Positions 29,672 through 39,300 of a stretch of 64,000 nucleotides of DNA are shown here, one piece after another. Under the pieces are notes generated by a model. It saw only the letters and a list, made by a program, of their open reading frames with translations. It was not told the origin of the DNA and ran no database searches. Every line of letters starts with the position of its first letter. The first letter of the stretch is position 1. This DNA comes from Sphingobacterium arenae (GTDB taxonomy: Bacteria > Bacteroidota > Bacteroidia > Sphingobacteriales > Sphingobacteriaceae), in the NCBI RefSeq assembly GCF_014692505.1, contig NZ_JACNYK010000002.1, positions 806,001 to 870,000 of the forward strand, written 5' to 3'. A program made the position numbers and the translations under genes.

Positions 29672-30136
29672 TTATTGCTTTGCTCCCTCAAATGTATAAT
29701 GGATATCAGTTTCACGTTGTTTATTGGTACTGATATCAACTGTTTTCGTATCCGCGTGATACCAAAACGAGCCTTGCAAATCCCCAATGACGTGATAAAT
29801 ATCCCCTAAGTATTCTTCTGCTCGCACCTTAATAGTTTTTTCAGTAATAGCCGAATAAGGTTCACCCGTCTTTACCGTAACTTTTAAGTGCTCATTATCT
29901 ACTTTAGTAACAGTAATCACGGCATCAAAAAACTCATCCTCGTCCGTGTTCGGCAAATCTCCCCACACCGTCAGCTTGCCTTGATACGTTCCGATTGCGA
30001 CATCAATACTTTTAGTCTCTGGTTGTTCTGTATCATCATCTTTACTACAACCATTTAACGTCACCGTCCCGACCAGCATTAAAAGGAATAAACGTTGCAT
30101 TGTCTGTTTTACATTTACTTTTCTCATCATTTTCAT
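29672..30136 (-). CDS. Lipoprotein of unknown function
   Basis: A 154-residue protein with a lipoprotein signal (lipobox TLNGC, Cys about 30) followed by acidic SKDDDTEQPE, which in Bacteroidota often marks surface-exposed lipoproteins. The remaining 110 residues look like a small beta-sandwich (GTYQGKLTVWGDLPNTDEDE, FDAVITVTKVDNEHLKVTV) resembling secreted lipocalin-like or immunoglobulin-like domains, but no family was recognised. Its upstream region holds copy A of a repeat or leader also found in front of serA. Confidence 0.75.
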   Translation of the reverse strand: MKMMRKVNVKQTMQRLFLLMLVGTVTLNGCSKDDDTEQPETKSIDVAIGTYQGKLTVWGDLPNTDEDEFFDAVITVTKVDNEHLKVTVKTGEPYSAITEKTIKVRAEEYLGDIYHVIGDLQGSFWYHADTKTVDISTNKQRETDIHYTFEGAKQ

Positions 30137-30173
30137 CTGTATATAATTATTTAGGAGTGTAAGTATTCATTTG

Positions 30174-30323
30174 TATAAATGAGCTCGTTACACTCGGTTT
30201 GTCTTTTAACGGTGATAAACTTATCAGGTTTTTCACCGGTGTTTGTTTTATATGTATTCAAGAGCTCGCAAGCTCGACGTATTCGTTCCTCTATCCGGTT
30301 TGAATAAATCATGATGGTTTCAT
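30174..30323 (-). repeat. Structured leader/repeat in front of the lipoprotein gene (copy A)
   Basis: Blocks at 30203-30238 and 30297-30323 match the serA leader; the second differs at 1 of 27 positions. On the minus strand CGGTGA-A-AAAC-CTGATAA-GTTT-A-TCACCG folds as one hairpin. The element also contains GAGCTTGCGAGCTC (about 30262-30275), which matches the pheT leader at 13 of 14 positions, and a second variant at 30174-30196. The remainder of 30137-30480 holds only a possible histidine-kinase operator; a 73-codon open frame across the repeat is doubtful. Confidence 0.5.
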
Positions 30324-30441
30324 ATTCAAAATATAATGTGAGACAAAATTGAAAAAGAATACTATACAACACAATCGACGAAAACCATGATTTTTATTCT
30401 ACCAGTTTACCGGGATATTTCATTTGGTCCAATTATCTTTC

Positions 30442-30461
30442 ACAAATATTCACATATTTGT
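30442..30461. promoter_or_regulatory. Palindrome in front of the histidine kinase gene
   Basis: ACAAATAT - tcac - ATATTTGT, a perfect 8-bp inverted repeat 20 bp before the kinase ATG, overlapping a -7-like ATATTTG. It is a candidate operator. Confidence 0.35.
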
Positions 30462-30480
30462 ATGTTCAAATAATTAGGTA

Positions 30481-32460
30481 ATGCGTAAATCCAGTTATGT
30501 ATCCCTTCTTTTCCTCATGCTATCGTTTATAAGAACAACGAATGCCCAACAGCTTCTCCCTTTGGATGAAGACGCTTATTATGAAAAGATACAAAAAGAA
30601 TTAGTCCATAACCATGATAGCACAAGAATCGACAACTATTTACTGGTATCCGAATATTGGTTACAAAAAGATAGCATAAAATCAAAAGAAGCCCTGTTCC
30701 AAGCACAAAGACTTGCAAAAAAAGACTCCGTTTTTTGGGGCAGAACACTCTTTTACGAAGCACAATATTATAATCAGCAAAATCAAAAAGACAAGGCTAA
30801 GCAAACCTATGAAGCAGCTATATCCGCATTGGAAAAAAGCCAGCTTCCAGCAGATAAAAAGATCTTAGCTGCTACTTGGTACAATTTGGCGTTAAATCAA
30901 TTTGGCAAAAAAGGCTACGATTATGTTGTTGATATCCTGACAAACAAAGCAATACCCCTAGCATCTGAACTAAAAGACACGTTAATTACAGCACACTACT
31001 ATTCGCAGTTGGGTCTTGTATTTATGTCCGTAGGTCAATTCGATAAAGCCGAAGAGCAACATTTCAAGGCTTTGCAACTTTTAAAGAACATCGAAGATGA
31101 AGGCGTTATACACCTCCATACCTATTTTAATTTAGTTAGCAATTATTGTTATAAACCCGACAGTAGACGTGCTAAAATATATCTGGACAAAGCAGCCCGC
31201 ATCCTAAAACCTTATCCCAATTCTCCACATTATCCAAATTATTATTACCAGGAAGGTATGTATTATACGACCACGACTAATGCTACTAAAGCGTTGGAAA
31301 GCTTGAATAAAGGGGTAAAACTTGCTAAAAAATACGGACAGATGCAGATTTTGCAAATGCTCGAATTCCGTATATATAATAACTACCTGATGCAACGGGA
31401 CTATATAAAAGCTAAAGACATATTGGAAAACATCGTGGAAGATGGTCTGTTAATACGGGAAGCCAACAACAAAAAAATTGTCTTTCAACAACTTGCGATT
31501 GTAAATGAAGCATTAGACGATTACAAAACAGCTTTGCAATGGCAAAAACAGGCTTTTGTACTCAGTGACAGCTTACAACAAGTTAATTTGTTGGAAAAAA
31601 TGAATGAGTTAGAAATTGTACACACCACGACGGAAAAGCAAAGAACCATTGACAAATTAAATCTGGAGAAAATCGAAGCTGCATTAGAAAACAGAGAAAA
31701 AAATTTCAAAATAACCATTTTGGTTGTTACCTTGGCACTGCTTCTCATCATATCCCTTTTGGTTTACCGAAATTATAGTAAACAGCGAAGGTTAAACCGA
31801 CAGATCCAAATTAACCATCATCAACAACTCCAACAGATTGAAAATGAACGTCGGTTTGAAGCAAGCCAATCTATTCTGCAAGGAGAAGAACAAGAACGAC
31901 ATCGCATTGCACAGGACTTGCACGACAGCATGGGGGGAATGTTGGCAAGTATCCGAATGCAATTATCAAACGATTTCTTATCCTCAACTGAAAAACAACA
32001 TACCATTGTCCAGCAATTGGATCAGGCAATCGTTGAAATGCGTAGAATATCACGTAATTTAATGCCGGAAACACTCAAAAATTTAGGTTTGGAAATTACC
32101 TTACAGGAATTATGCGAAAGCATGGCAAATAAAAATCTAAAAGTACAGTTTGAAGCATATAACATAAGTCGCCATATTCCATTCGCAACAGAATTGGCTC
32201 TGTACCGTATTACCCAGGAATGTATCAGTAATACACTCAAACATGCACATGCCACTATGGTTATTGTTCAAATCAGTCAGGACGAAAACAGGCTTAATCT
32301 CACCATAGAAGACGATGGAAGAGGTTTTGAAAAAAACAAGACAACGTATGGCCTCGGTATCAAAAATATCGAGAATCGGGTGAATCTTATTAACGGCACA
32401 CTGGATATAGCGACATCGCAAGGAGAAGGCACAACCATAAATATAGAATGTTATGTATAG
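30481..32460 (+). CDS. TPR-containing sensor histidine kinase (NarX/NreB type)
   Basis: A 659-residue membrane kinase: signal peptide (about 1-22), a periplasmic region of about 390 residues built of TPR-like repeats (for example HYYSQLGLVFMSVGQFDKAE), one membrane helix (about 418-440), a short coiled coil, the HisKA_3 box RHRIAQDLHDSMGG with His481 as phospho-acceptor, and a HATPase domain ending in DDGRGFEKNKTTYGLGIKNI. It partners with the LuxR-type regulator whose gene overlaps its stop by 8 bp. The signal sensed is unknown; TPR sensors of this layout are common in Bacteroidota. Confidence 0.92.
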   Translation: MRKSSYVSLLFLMLSFIRTTNAQQLLPLDEDAYYEKIQKELVHNHDSTRIDNYLLVSEYWLQKDSIKSKEALFQAQRLAKKDSVFWGRTLFYEAQYYNQQNQKDKAKQTYEAAISALEKSQLPADKKILAATWYNLALNQFGKKGYDYVVDILTNKAIPLASELKDTLITAHYYSQLGLVFMSVGQFDKAEEQHFKALQLLKNIEDEGVIHLHTYFNLVSNYCYKPDSRRAKIYLDKAARILKPYPNSPHYPNYYYQEGMYYTTTTNATKALESLNKGVKLAKKYGQMQILQMLEFRIYNNYLMQRDYIKAKDILENIVEDGLLIREANNKKIVFQQLAIVNEALDDYKTALQWQKQAFVLSDSLQQVNLLEKMNELEIVHTTTEKQRTIDKLNLEKIEAALENREKNFKITILVVTLALLLIISLLVYRNYSKQRRLNRQIQINHHQQLQQIENERRFEASQSILQGEEQERHRIAQDLHDSMGGMLASIRMQLSNDFLSSTEKQHTIVQQLDQAIVEMRRISRNLMPETLKNLGLEITLQELCESMANKNLKVQFEAYNISRHIPFATELALYRITQECISNTLKHAHATMVIVQISQDENRLNLTIEDDGRGFEKNKTTYGLGIKNIENRVNLINGTLDIATSQGEGTTINIECYV

Positions 32461-33082
32461 CGGTAAGATAAAATTAGCTATTGTAGACGATCACCCGATG
32501 ATATTGGAAGGATTAAAATCATTGTTACAGAGCGAAACTAGATTGGAAATTTTCACCTTTACGAAGGGAGAAGCCTTTTTGGATTTTATACGTGGAAATA
32601 TTGTAGACATGGTATTATTGGATATTGTATTAAACGACGGGAGTGGTTTGAATTTTTGCAAAACGATTAAAAAAAATTGGCCTAAAACGATCGTCATTGG
32701 TATAAGTAATCAAGCGGAAAGGAGTATTATCTTTCAGTTTATTCAAAACGGAGCAAATGGCTATATTCTTAAGAATGCCGACGCACAAGAAATCATCGAT
32801 TGTATCCATGATGCTTTAAACGGAAAAATAGCATTCAGCGAAGAAGTTCAGCAAATTATTCTAAGCCAACCCCATGATGCATTGGAAATACCCAAATTGA
32901 CCAAAAGGGAAAAGCAAATCTTAACATCAATCTCATCCGGATACACCACTCCACAGATAGCGGAAATGCTTTTTGTAAGTCCGATGACAATCGAAACACA
33001 TCGACGAAACCTGCTCCAAAAGTTCAAAGCAAAAAATATGATTGAATTAGTTCGAATTGCAACAGAATACAAACTTCTTTAA
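32453..33082 (+). CDS. NarL/LuxR-family response regulator
   Basis: A 209-residue regulator: receiver domain with acidic pair Asp12/Asp13, phospho-acceptor Asp57 in MVLLDIVLNDG and Lys in ILKNADA, then a LuxR-type helix-turn-helix (KLTKREKQILTSISSGYTTP, followed by SPMTIETHRRNLLQKF). It overlaps the kinase gene by 8 bp, so the two are translated together. Target genes are not identifiable; neighbours are a lipoprotein and an AraC regulator. Confidence 0.93.
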   Translation: MYSGKIKLAIVDDHPMILEGLKSLLQSETRLEIFTFTKGEAFLDFIRGNIVDMVLLDIVLNDGSGLNFCKTIKKNWPKTIVIGISNQAERSIIFQFIQNGANGYILKNADAQEIIDCIHDALNGKIAFSEEVQQIILSQPHDALEIPKLTKREKQILTSISSGYTTPQIAEMLFVSPMTIETHRRNLLQKFKAKNMIELVRIATEYKLL

Positions 33083-33087
33083 AGAGG

Positions 33088-33975
33088 CTATCCTTTTCGT
33101 CGAGTATGTACCGCAATAAATTCTTTAGGAGAGACTTTCATAACATGCAGAAACACTCTGTTGAAATGAACAGCCGTATTAAATCCACATTGGTATGCTG
33201 TTTCAGCAATACTCTCTACCTTATTATTGACAAGTAATTGGCAGGCACTTTCAATACGTATTTCGTTGAGGAAAGAAACAAATGTTTTTTGGGTGTGCTT
33301 TTTAAAAAACTTACAAAAAGCGGTCGGCGTTAGATGAATAAGTTCGGAAACGTCCTCGATGGAAATAGTTTTTTTGTAATTTTCGAGCGCATATTTAATC
33401 ACGGTGTTAATACGAAGACCGTCAGCATCTTGAAAATTCACTTTGCTCAAACCGGAGTACATTGATATGAAATGATCTTGATTAGCTACCAAAGCCTTAA
33501 ATAACTGAATAACCTTTATCAATTTCGATGGACCGCCATCCGTACCTAGAGGTAAAAACAATTCCTTCAGGGGTGTTGCAAATTGCTCGGGGAGAAGTTT
33601 GCTAGCATCCAAATTGTAGAAAAGTGATTTGATTGCCTGCATTTCCGTCATGTCAAAAAATGGATGTAGTTTCTCCAACGAGAAAAAAAGATGAATAACG
33701 TGTATTTGGGATGGTGCTATAATACGATCATCTTTAAAAAACATATGTGGGTCGTTGGGTTTAATTAGAAATATCTGGTTTTCGAGACAGGGCCGTATCA
33801 AGTTCCCCAACATAAAAGCCCCATCCCCCTCTACTATATATGTAATTTGACATTCCCGATGCCGATGATAATATTCATAAAAATTAGTACCCGTGTTGTC
33901 CATGACGTAAAAAGCTTCGTCACCTCGTACAGGAACCGTAAATTCTATTGGCTTTCTATGCTCGGAAGTCTTCAT
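33088..33975 (-). CDS. AraC-family transcriptional regulator
   Basis: A 295-residue regulator with an N-terminal cupin-like ligand domain (YYHRHRECQITYIVEGDGAFMLG, about 36-58, and PNDPHMF) and two C-terminal helix-turn-helix motifs (about 190-295, including LTPTAFCKFFKKHTQKTF and AETAYQCGFNTAVHFNRVF). Cupin-type AraC regulators commonly respond to sugars or small metabolites. It sits just upstream of pruA on the same strand (the pruA stop is 42 bp away, beyond this gene's start), so it may be its own unit. It is convergent with the response-regulator gene with only 5 bp between stops. Confidence 0.88.
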   Translation of the reverse strand: MKTSEHRKPIEFTVPVRGDEAFYVMDNTGTNFYEYYHRHRECQITYIVEGDGAFMLGNLIRPCLENQIFLIKPNDPHMFFKDDRIIAPSQIHVIHLFFSLEKLHPFFDMTEMQAIKSLFYNLDASKLLPEQFATPLKELFLPLGTDGGPSKLIKVIQLFKALVANQDHFISMYSGLSKVNFQDADGLRINTVIKYALENYKKTISIEDVSELIHLTPTAFCKFFKKHTQKTFVSFLNEIRIESACQLLVNNKVESIAETAYQCGFNTAVHFNRVFLHVMKVSPKEFIAVHTRRKG

Positions 33976-33985
33976 AATGAAACAA

Positions 33986-34005
33986 CCCGCGATTTAACTC
34001 GCGGG
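33986..34005 (-). terminator. Likely terminator of pruA
   Basis: CCCGCGA pairs with TCGCGGG around 6 nt; on the minus strand it is followed by TTGTTT. The T-run is weak. Confidence 0.55.
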
Positions 34006-34017
34006 CTATAGTAGTAA

Positions 34018-35646
34018 TTAACCTAAGAACGGATAACGGTAATCTGTTTCCGGATGGAATGTTTCCTTGATAGTACGTGGAGAAACCCAACGCAATAAGT
34101 TAATCATCGAACCCGCTTTATCGTTTGTGCCGGATCCCCTTGCACCACCAAACGGTTGTTGACCAACTACTGCTCCCGTACATTTATCATTAATATAAAA
34201 ATTGCCCGCCGCATTCCGCAACGCATAGGTAGCTTCATCGATTGCATAACGGCACTGTGAAATAATAGAGCCCGTCAACGCATAGATAGACGTTTTATCT
34301 ACCAGTTCTAACGTTTCCCTCCATTTTTCATCTTCATACGCGTAGACCGTCAACACAGGACCAAAAAGCTCTTCACTCATGGTTTCGTAATCTGCCTTTT
34401 TAGCCAAAATAACCGTTGGGTGAATAAAATAACCTTTCGATTTATCGTACTCGCCACCGATAACAACTTCGGCATCGGGCGAGTTTTTTGCACGGTCTAT
34501 ATAAGATGTGATCTTATCAAACGCTTTTTCATCAATAACAGCATTGATAAAATTGCTAAAATTCTCTGTTCCACCGATTTTAAATGACTGTATATCTTTC
34601 TCCATACGTACACGAAGATCGTTCCACAACGATTGCGGAATATAGGCACGTGAGGCCGCTGAACATTTTTGCCCCTGAAACTCAAATGCACCACGAACCA
34701 ATGCTGTATTTAGTACCTCCATGTCGGCCGAAGGATGTGCTAAGATAAAATCTTTACCGCCTGTCTCCCCTACGATACGCGGATACGTTTTATAACGGTG
34801 AATATTCTCCCCTATCGTTTTCCAGATATTCTGGAAAACATCTGTAGAACCAGTGAAATGAATACCTGCGAAATCGGGATGTTTAAAGATAACATCGCCC
34901 GCCTCCGGACCAGAAACATATACCAAGTTGATCACACCCGCTGGAAGGCCAGCTTCTATGAAGACCTCCATAATGACATTTGCAGAATAAATCTGTGTAT
35001 TCGCCGGTTTCCATACCACTACATTTCCCATCATCGCCACACAAGAAGGTAAATTACCAGCAATGGCGGTAAAGTTGAATGGCGTCAGTGCAAAAACAAA
35101 TCCTTCTAGCGGACGTTGCTCTACTCTATTCCAAACGCCTTTGGCATTCTCAGGAGGTTGTTGACTATAGATTTCAGTCATATAGGCCACATTGAAACGC
35201 AAGAAATCTGCAAGTTCACAGGCAGAATCAATTTCAGCTTGATAAGCATTTTTTGACTGCCCCAACATCGTTGCCGCATTAATTTTGTAGCGATATTTAG
35301 TAGAAATCAATTCTGCAGCTTTTAAAAAAATAGCAGTACGCTGTTCCCAAGGCAGGTTTTCCCATTTTTCTTTTGCAGCCAACGCACCCTGAATTGCTTC
35401 TTCCACATGGCTTTTCGTACCTTGATGGTAATATCCCAAAACATGTTGATGGTCGTGTGGAGGTGTTAACTTTACTCTATTTCCCGTGCGCACTTCCTTT
35501 CCTGTAATATACATTGGAACATCCACCTCTTGTGCCCTCGCTTCCTTTATCGCTGCTTCTAACAAGGCTCTTTCCTTTGTACCAGGAGCGTACGAATTAA
35601 CAGGCTCATTAACTGGTGTAGGAACATTGAAAAATCCTTTTAACAT
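34018..35646 (-). CDS. pruA: L-glutamate gamma-semialdehyde (P5C) dehydrogenase
   Basis: Oxidises glutamate-5-semialdehyde (from proline via 1-pyrroline-5-carboxylate) to glutamate with NAD. The 542 residues show the aldehyde-dehydrogenase plan: NAD-site TPFNFTAIAGNLP (about 188-200) and WKPANTQ, the catalytic Glu294 in VGETGGKDF and nucleophile Cys328 in EFQGQKCSAASR, with the C-terminal GGARGSGTNDKAG typical of the P5CDH group. Unlike E. coli PutA it is a stand-alone enzyme; no proline dehydrogenase gene is in the window. A promoter lies at 35671-35699. Confidence 0.94.
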   Translation of the reverse strand: MLKGFFNVPTPVNEPVNSYAPGTKERALLEAAIKEARAQEVDVPMYITGKEVRTGNRVKLTPPHDHQHVLGYYHQGTKSHVEEAIQGALAAKEKWENLPWEQRTAIFLKAAELISTKYRYKINAATMLGQSKNAYQAEIDSACELADFLRFNVAYMTEIYSQQPPENAKGVWNRVEQRPLEGFVFALTPFNFTAIAGNLPSCVAMMGNVVVWKPANTQIYSANVIMEVFIEAGLPAGVINLVYVSGPEAGDVIFKHPDFAGIHFTGSTDVFQNIWKTIGENIHRYKTYPRIVGETGGKDFILAHPSADMEVLNTALVRGAFEFQGQKCSAASRAYIPQSLWNDLRVRMEKDIQSFKIGGTENFSNFINAVIDEKAFDKITSYIDRAKNSPDAEVVIGGEYDKSKGYFIHPTVILAKKADYETMSEELFGPVLTVYAYEDEKWRETLELVDKTSIYALTGSIISQCRYAIDEATYALRNAAGNFYINDKCTGAVVGQQPFGGARGSGTNDKAGSMINLLRWVSPRTIKETFHPETDYRYPFLG

Positions 35647-35670
35647 AACTGTGCTCTTTTAAATTTAAGA

Positions 35671-35699
35671 TAAAGTTACCTATTCTATATGACCTCAAA
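35671..35699 (-). promoter_or_regulatory. Promoter for pruA (-33 and -7)
   Basis: On the minus strand TTTG is followed after 17 bp by TAACTTTA, one base off TAnnTTTG. It is the best-spaced -33/-7 pair in the window, about 25 bp before the ATG. Confidence 0.55.
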
Positions 35700-35778
35700 T
35701 TTACGGATTATGTTTTTGTATAAACGTATTTTACCTATAAAACATACAAAACAAAGAAAGACAGGGAAAGATACGTTA

Positions 35779-36309
35779 TCAATATTTTATTTTAAGTGCA
35801 GCAAAAACTGTAGACCAAAGCCAAATAGGACCTATGGTTAGTAACCGCCAAATCTCCGAGGGAGGAGTTTCGGGCTGTTCCTTTTTTGCAAACCAAGAAG
35901 TTCCAATAATACCGATAATCGCCATTAACAGACACACTAGCCATACTGCAGGGCCACCATCGCGTTCTACATATTCCAACTGAACAATACAAAAACTCAT
36001 CACCCCAATGGTGAAAAGCATGCCGTATGACAATGTGGGAGCCAGCCGCAAATACAAATAGATAATAACAGCGATATAAAAAGAACCCCAGTTCAAGAAG
36101 GTATCCATATTCGTCCGAACCAAGAAACCAAGTTTAGGAAACGGAATCATCCAGATCAACCCCATCACGCCAAAGAATGCCAACGCAATAAATACCGCAT
36201 ATACAATTTTATTGCCCGTTGCGAATTTTTGGTCCATTTCGTAGAAAATACGGTCTACAGGTCTCTCAAATGTCGGTTTGTTAGGAGCTTTCCTCTGTTT
36301 TTTATTCAT
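35779..36309 (-). CDS. Multi-pass membrane protein of unknown function
   Basis: A 176-residue protein with a basic cytosolic N-terminus and about four membrane helices (roughly 40-60, 73-90, 97-115, 122-145), then a Trp-rich C-terminal helix (LLTIGPIWLWSTVFAAL). No family was recognised. I use the ATG at 36309; the longer frame begins at a TTG at 36324. TACCTTTG at 36314-36321 (minus) is a perfect -7 match directly before the ATG, which would give an almost leaderless mRNA. It is 24 bp downstream of the RND pump gene and may also be transcribed with it. Confidence 0.65.
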   Translation of the reverse strand: MNKKQRKAPNKPTFERPVDRIFYEMDQKFATGNKIVYAVFIALAFFGVMGLIWMIPFPKLGFLVRTNMDTFLNWGSFYIAVIIYLYLRLAPTLSYGMLFTIGVMSFCIVQLEYVERDGGPAVWLVCLLMAIIGIIGTSWFAKKEQPETPPSEIWRLLTIGPIWLWSTVFAALKIKY

Positions 36310-36333
36310 ACCCCAAAGGTACAAATATTTGAT

Positions 36334-39300
36334 CTAACCTTTATGTTGCTGCTGCTTCCTATTCATCCAATAAAAAACCACTGGCAGCACCGTAAAACTC
36401 AAGAGCAGACAGATCAGCAACCCTCCGACGATCATAATAGCAAGTGGCTTTTGGATTTCCGACCCCATGCCCGTCGACATAGCAGCTGGTAACAATCCCA
36501 TCGACCCCATGAGCGCAATCATAACGACCGGACGTATCCGACTTTTGACGCCAGCATAAATAGCTGGTAAAAGTTCCATCCGCTGACGGAGATTATCCCG
36601 TATTACGCCCAATAACACAATACCATCAATTGTGGCCACACCAAATAAGATAATAAAACCGATACCTGCTGAAATACCAAAGATAGTACCCGTGACCCAT
36701 AACGAAACAAATCCACCAATAAATGCAAATGCCAACGTTAAAGACGACACCAACGTGTCTTTAAAATTTCCAAAATTGAAATAAAGTAACAATAATATTA
36801 ACGCGAGGCTCACCGGAACAACTAACGACAGTTGTTTGGCCGCCCGCTCTTTACTTTCAAACTCACCTGCCCATTCCATATAATTTTCTTTAGGTAAAGA
36901 CACTTCCTGTTCTACCACTTTTTTAGCTTCCGCAATTGTGCTGCCTAAATCCCGTCCGTCGATACTAAATCCAATACCGATATAACGACTGTTGCCTTCA
37001 CGATAAATAAAAGCAGCCCCCGTTTCATAACTGATGGTAGCAATCTCCTGTAAAGGAATACCACGTCCATTACTGCTCGGGATTAAAATATTTTTGATCT
37101 TTTCGGGTGTATCACGATAATGTTCATCGAAACGGAGCACAATATCAAATTGCCGATCTCCCTCATAAAATTTTGTAGCAGCCTGCCCCCCAATCGTCAT
37201 CGCCACTACCGCTTGTACATCGGCCGTAAACAATCCATACTTTGCCATTTCCGAATCGTGAAGCTGAATACGTAATTCCGGTAATCCAATATTTTTATAA
37301 ACGTTAATGTCCGTAATACCGTGTACTTTCCCTATAGCAGAAGCAACTTGGCCTGCGTAATCTTCTAGATCATACAGATCATCGCCAAAGATTTTAATAA
37401 CTAGCGAGCTTTTCACGCCCGCGACGAATTCTTCCACGTTATCTTGTATCGGTTGACTAAAGCCAAAATTAATCCCCGGGTAATGTGCAAGTTTTTCTCG
37501 CAATTCCTTTATAATATCATCTTTTTTCACATCGCGCTCCCACTGTTTCTCCTCCTTCAATTGTACATTAAACTCAATGTTAAAGAAACCTGTTGGGTCA
37601 GTTCCATCATTTGGACGACCGGTTTGTGTCAATATAAAATCGATCTCCTCGCACCCCTCTTCCATAATCGTTTTCATTTCTTTCGTTAGTCTAGTAGACT
37701 CACGAAGGTTAACGCTATTCGGCAACGTCGCTCGGATGTAAATGGCCCCCTCGTTTAACTTCGGTAAGAATTCCGAGCCGTAATGCAAAAATTTGAGTAA
37801 ACAAAGTATCAAAATCCCCACAAAAACACCTATGGTAGTCTTTTTATAGCGAAAGCTCACTTTAAACAACCCGAAAATGGTTTTCTGAAAAAATCGGGTT
37901 ACTACATTTTCCCGCTCTTCTATATGTTTCGTGAACAACAGTTTACACATCGCAGGAACATAAGTCAAACTCAGAATCAACGATCCCAATAAAGCATATG
38001 CCAATGTAAACGCTAGCGGCGTAAACATTTTCCCCTCTACTTTTTGAAAAGAAAAAATCGGAAGCAACGCGACGATCAGAATAACGAGGGCAAAGAATAT
38101 ATAGGATGCGACGCTTCCTGCACTCTTCTTAATTATACCCAGTTTACTCATTTTTGCAAACCGCTCTGGCCCTACACGATGCGATAGACCCGCCAGGGCG
38201 ACGAATACGGTCTCTACAATCACTAATGTCCCCTCTAACAGCAAACCAAAATCCAGTGACCCCATCGAAATCAAGTTTGCCGGTAAACCTTGAATTTTCA
38301 ACATAATGATAGCAAACAGGAAAGACAAGGGAATGACGGAAGCCACGATAAAGGTTGATTTCCAGTTGTACAGAAAAATAAAAACAATTAAAGAAACGAG
38401 TAGGATACCTTCTATCAGGTTGTGAGAGACGGTACGGACGGTGTTGTCGACCAAAAGCGTACGATCGATTACCGGTTCGATTTGTACTCCTTCCGGCAGT
38501 GTCCGCTGATTTAACTCTTCGATTTTGGCTTTCAAGTGTTTAATAACCTCCGAAGGGTTCTCACCACGCAACATCACCACAATGCCCTGTACCAAATCAT
38601 CTTCGTCCCCCAGCCCTACCTGTCCTAAACGTGGTTTGTGAGAAATAGCCACATCGGCTACATGTTTTATCAAAATCGGTGTCGCACCGTTAAGCTTAAT
38701 GGTGATATTACCGATATCTTCCAACTTATCCAGTAAGCCCACACCACGCACTACATACGCCTGATCGCCCTGCTCTATCACATCCCCACCCACATTGATA
38801 TTCGATTTTGACACCGCTTCATACACATCTAAAGGCGATAAATCATAATTTTTTAGTTCTGCAGGATGAATTTTGATTTCATAAATCTTCTCCTCTCCTC
38901 CAAAACTAACAATATCGGCTACACCAGGGACACTCAGTAACTCTCTTTCGATAACCCAGTCCTGCAAAGAGGTAAGTTCCTTAATAGGCACGTCTCCTTT
39001 TATTACATATCGAAAGATTTCTCCTGTTGCGCCAGAAGGAGGTTCTATTTCCGCATTTGCGCCGTCCGGTAAATCCACACCTGACAGTTTGTTAGATACA
39101 TATTGCTGCGCGTAGAAATCGTCTACACCATCTTCAAACTGCGCGGTGACAACGGATAGCCCAAAAAGTGAAATAGACCGGATGTTGGACTTATGTGGGA
39201 TACTATTTAATTCCTTGGTAATCGGCAGGGTAATTAACTTTTCCATTTCCTCCGCACTACGACCGGCCCATTGCGTAATAACACGAGCCCGCGTATTTGT

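Noticed and set aside
30151-30372. 73-codon open frame on the minus strand across the repeat
   Set aside because: No ribosome site, and it covers repeated, hairpin-rich DNA. The serA copy does not keep the same open frame, so coding is unlikely.
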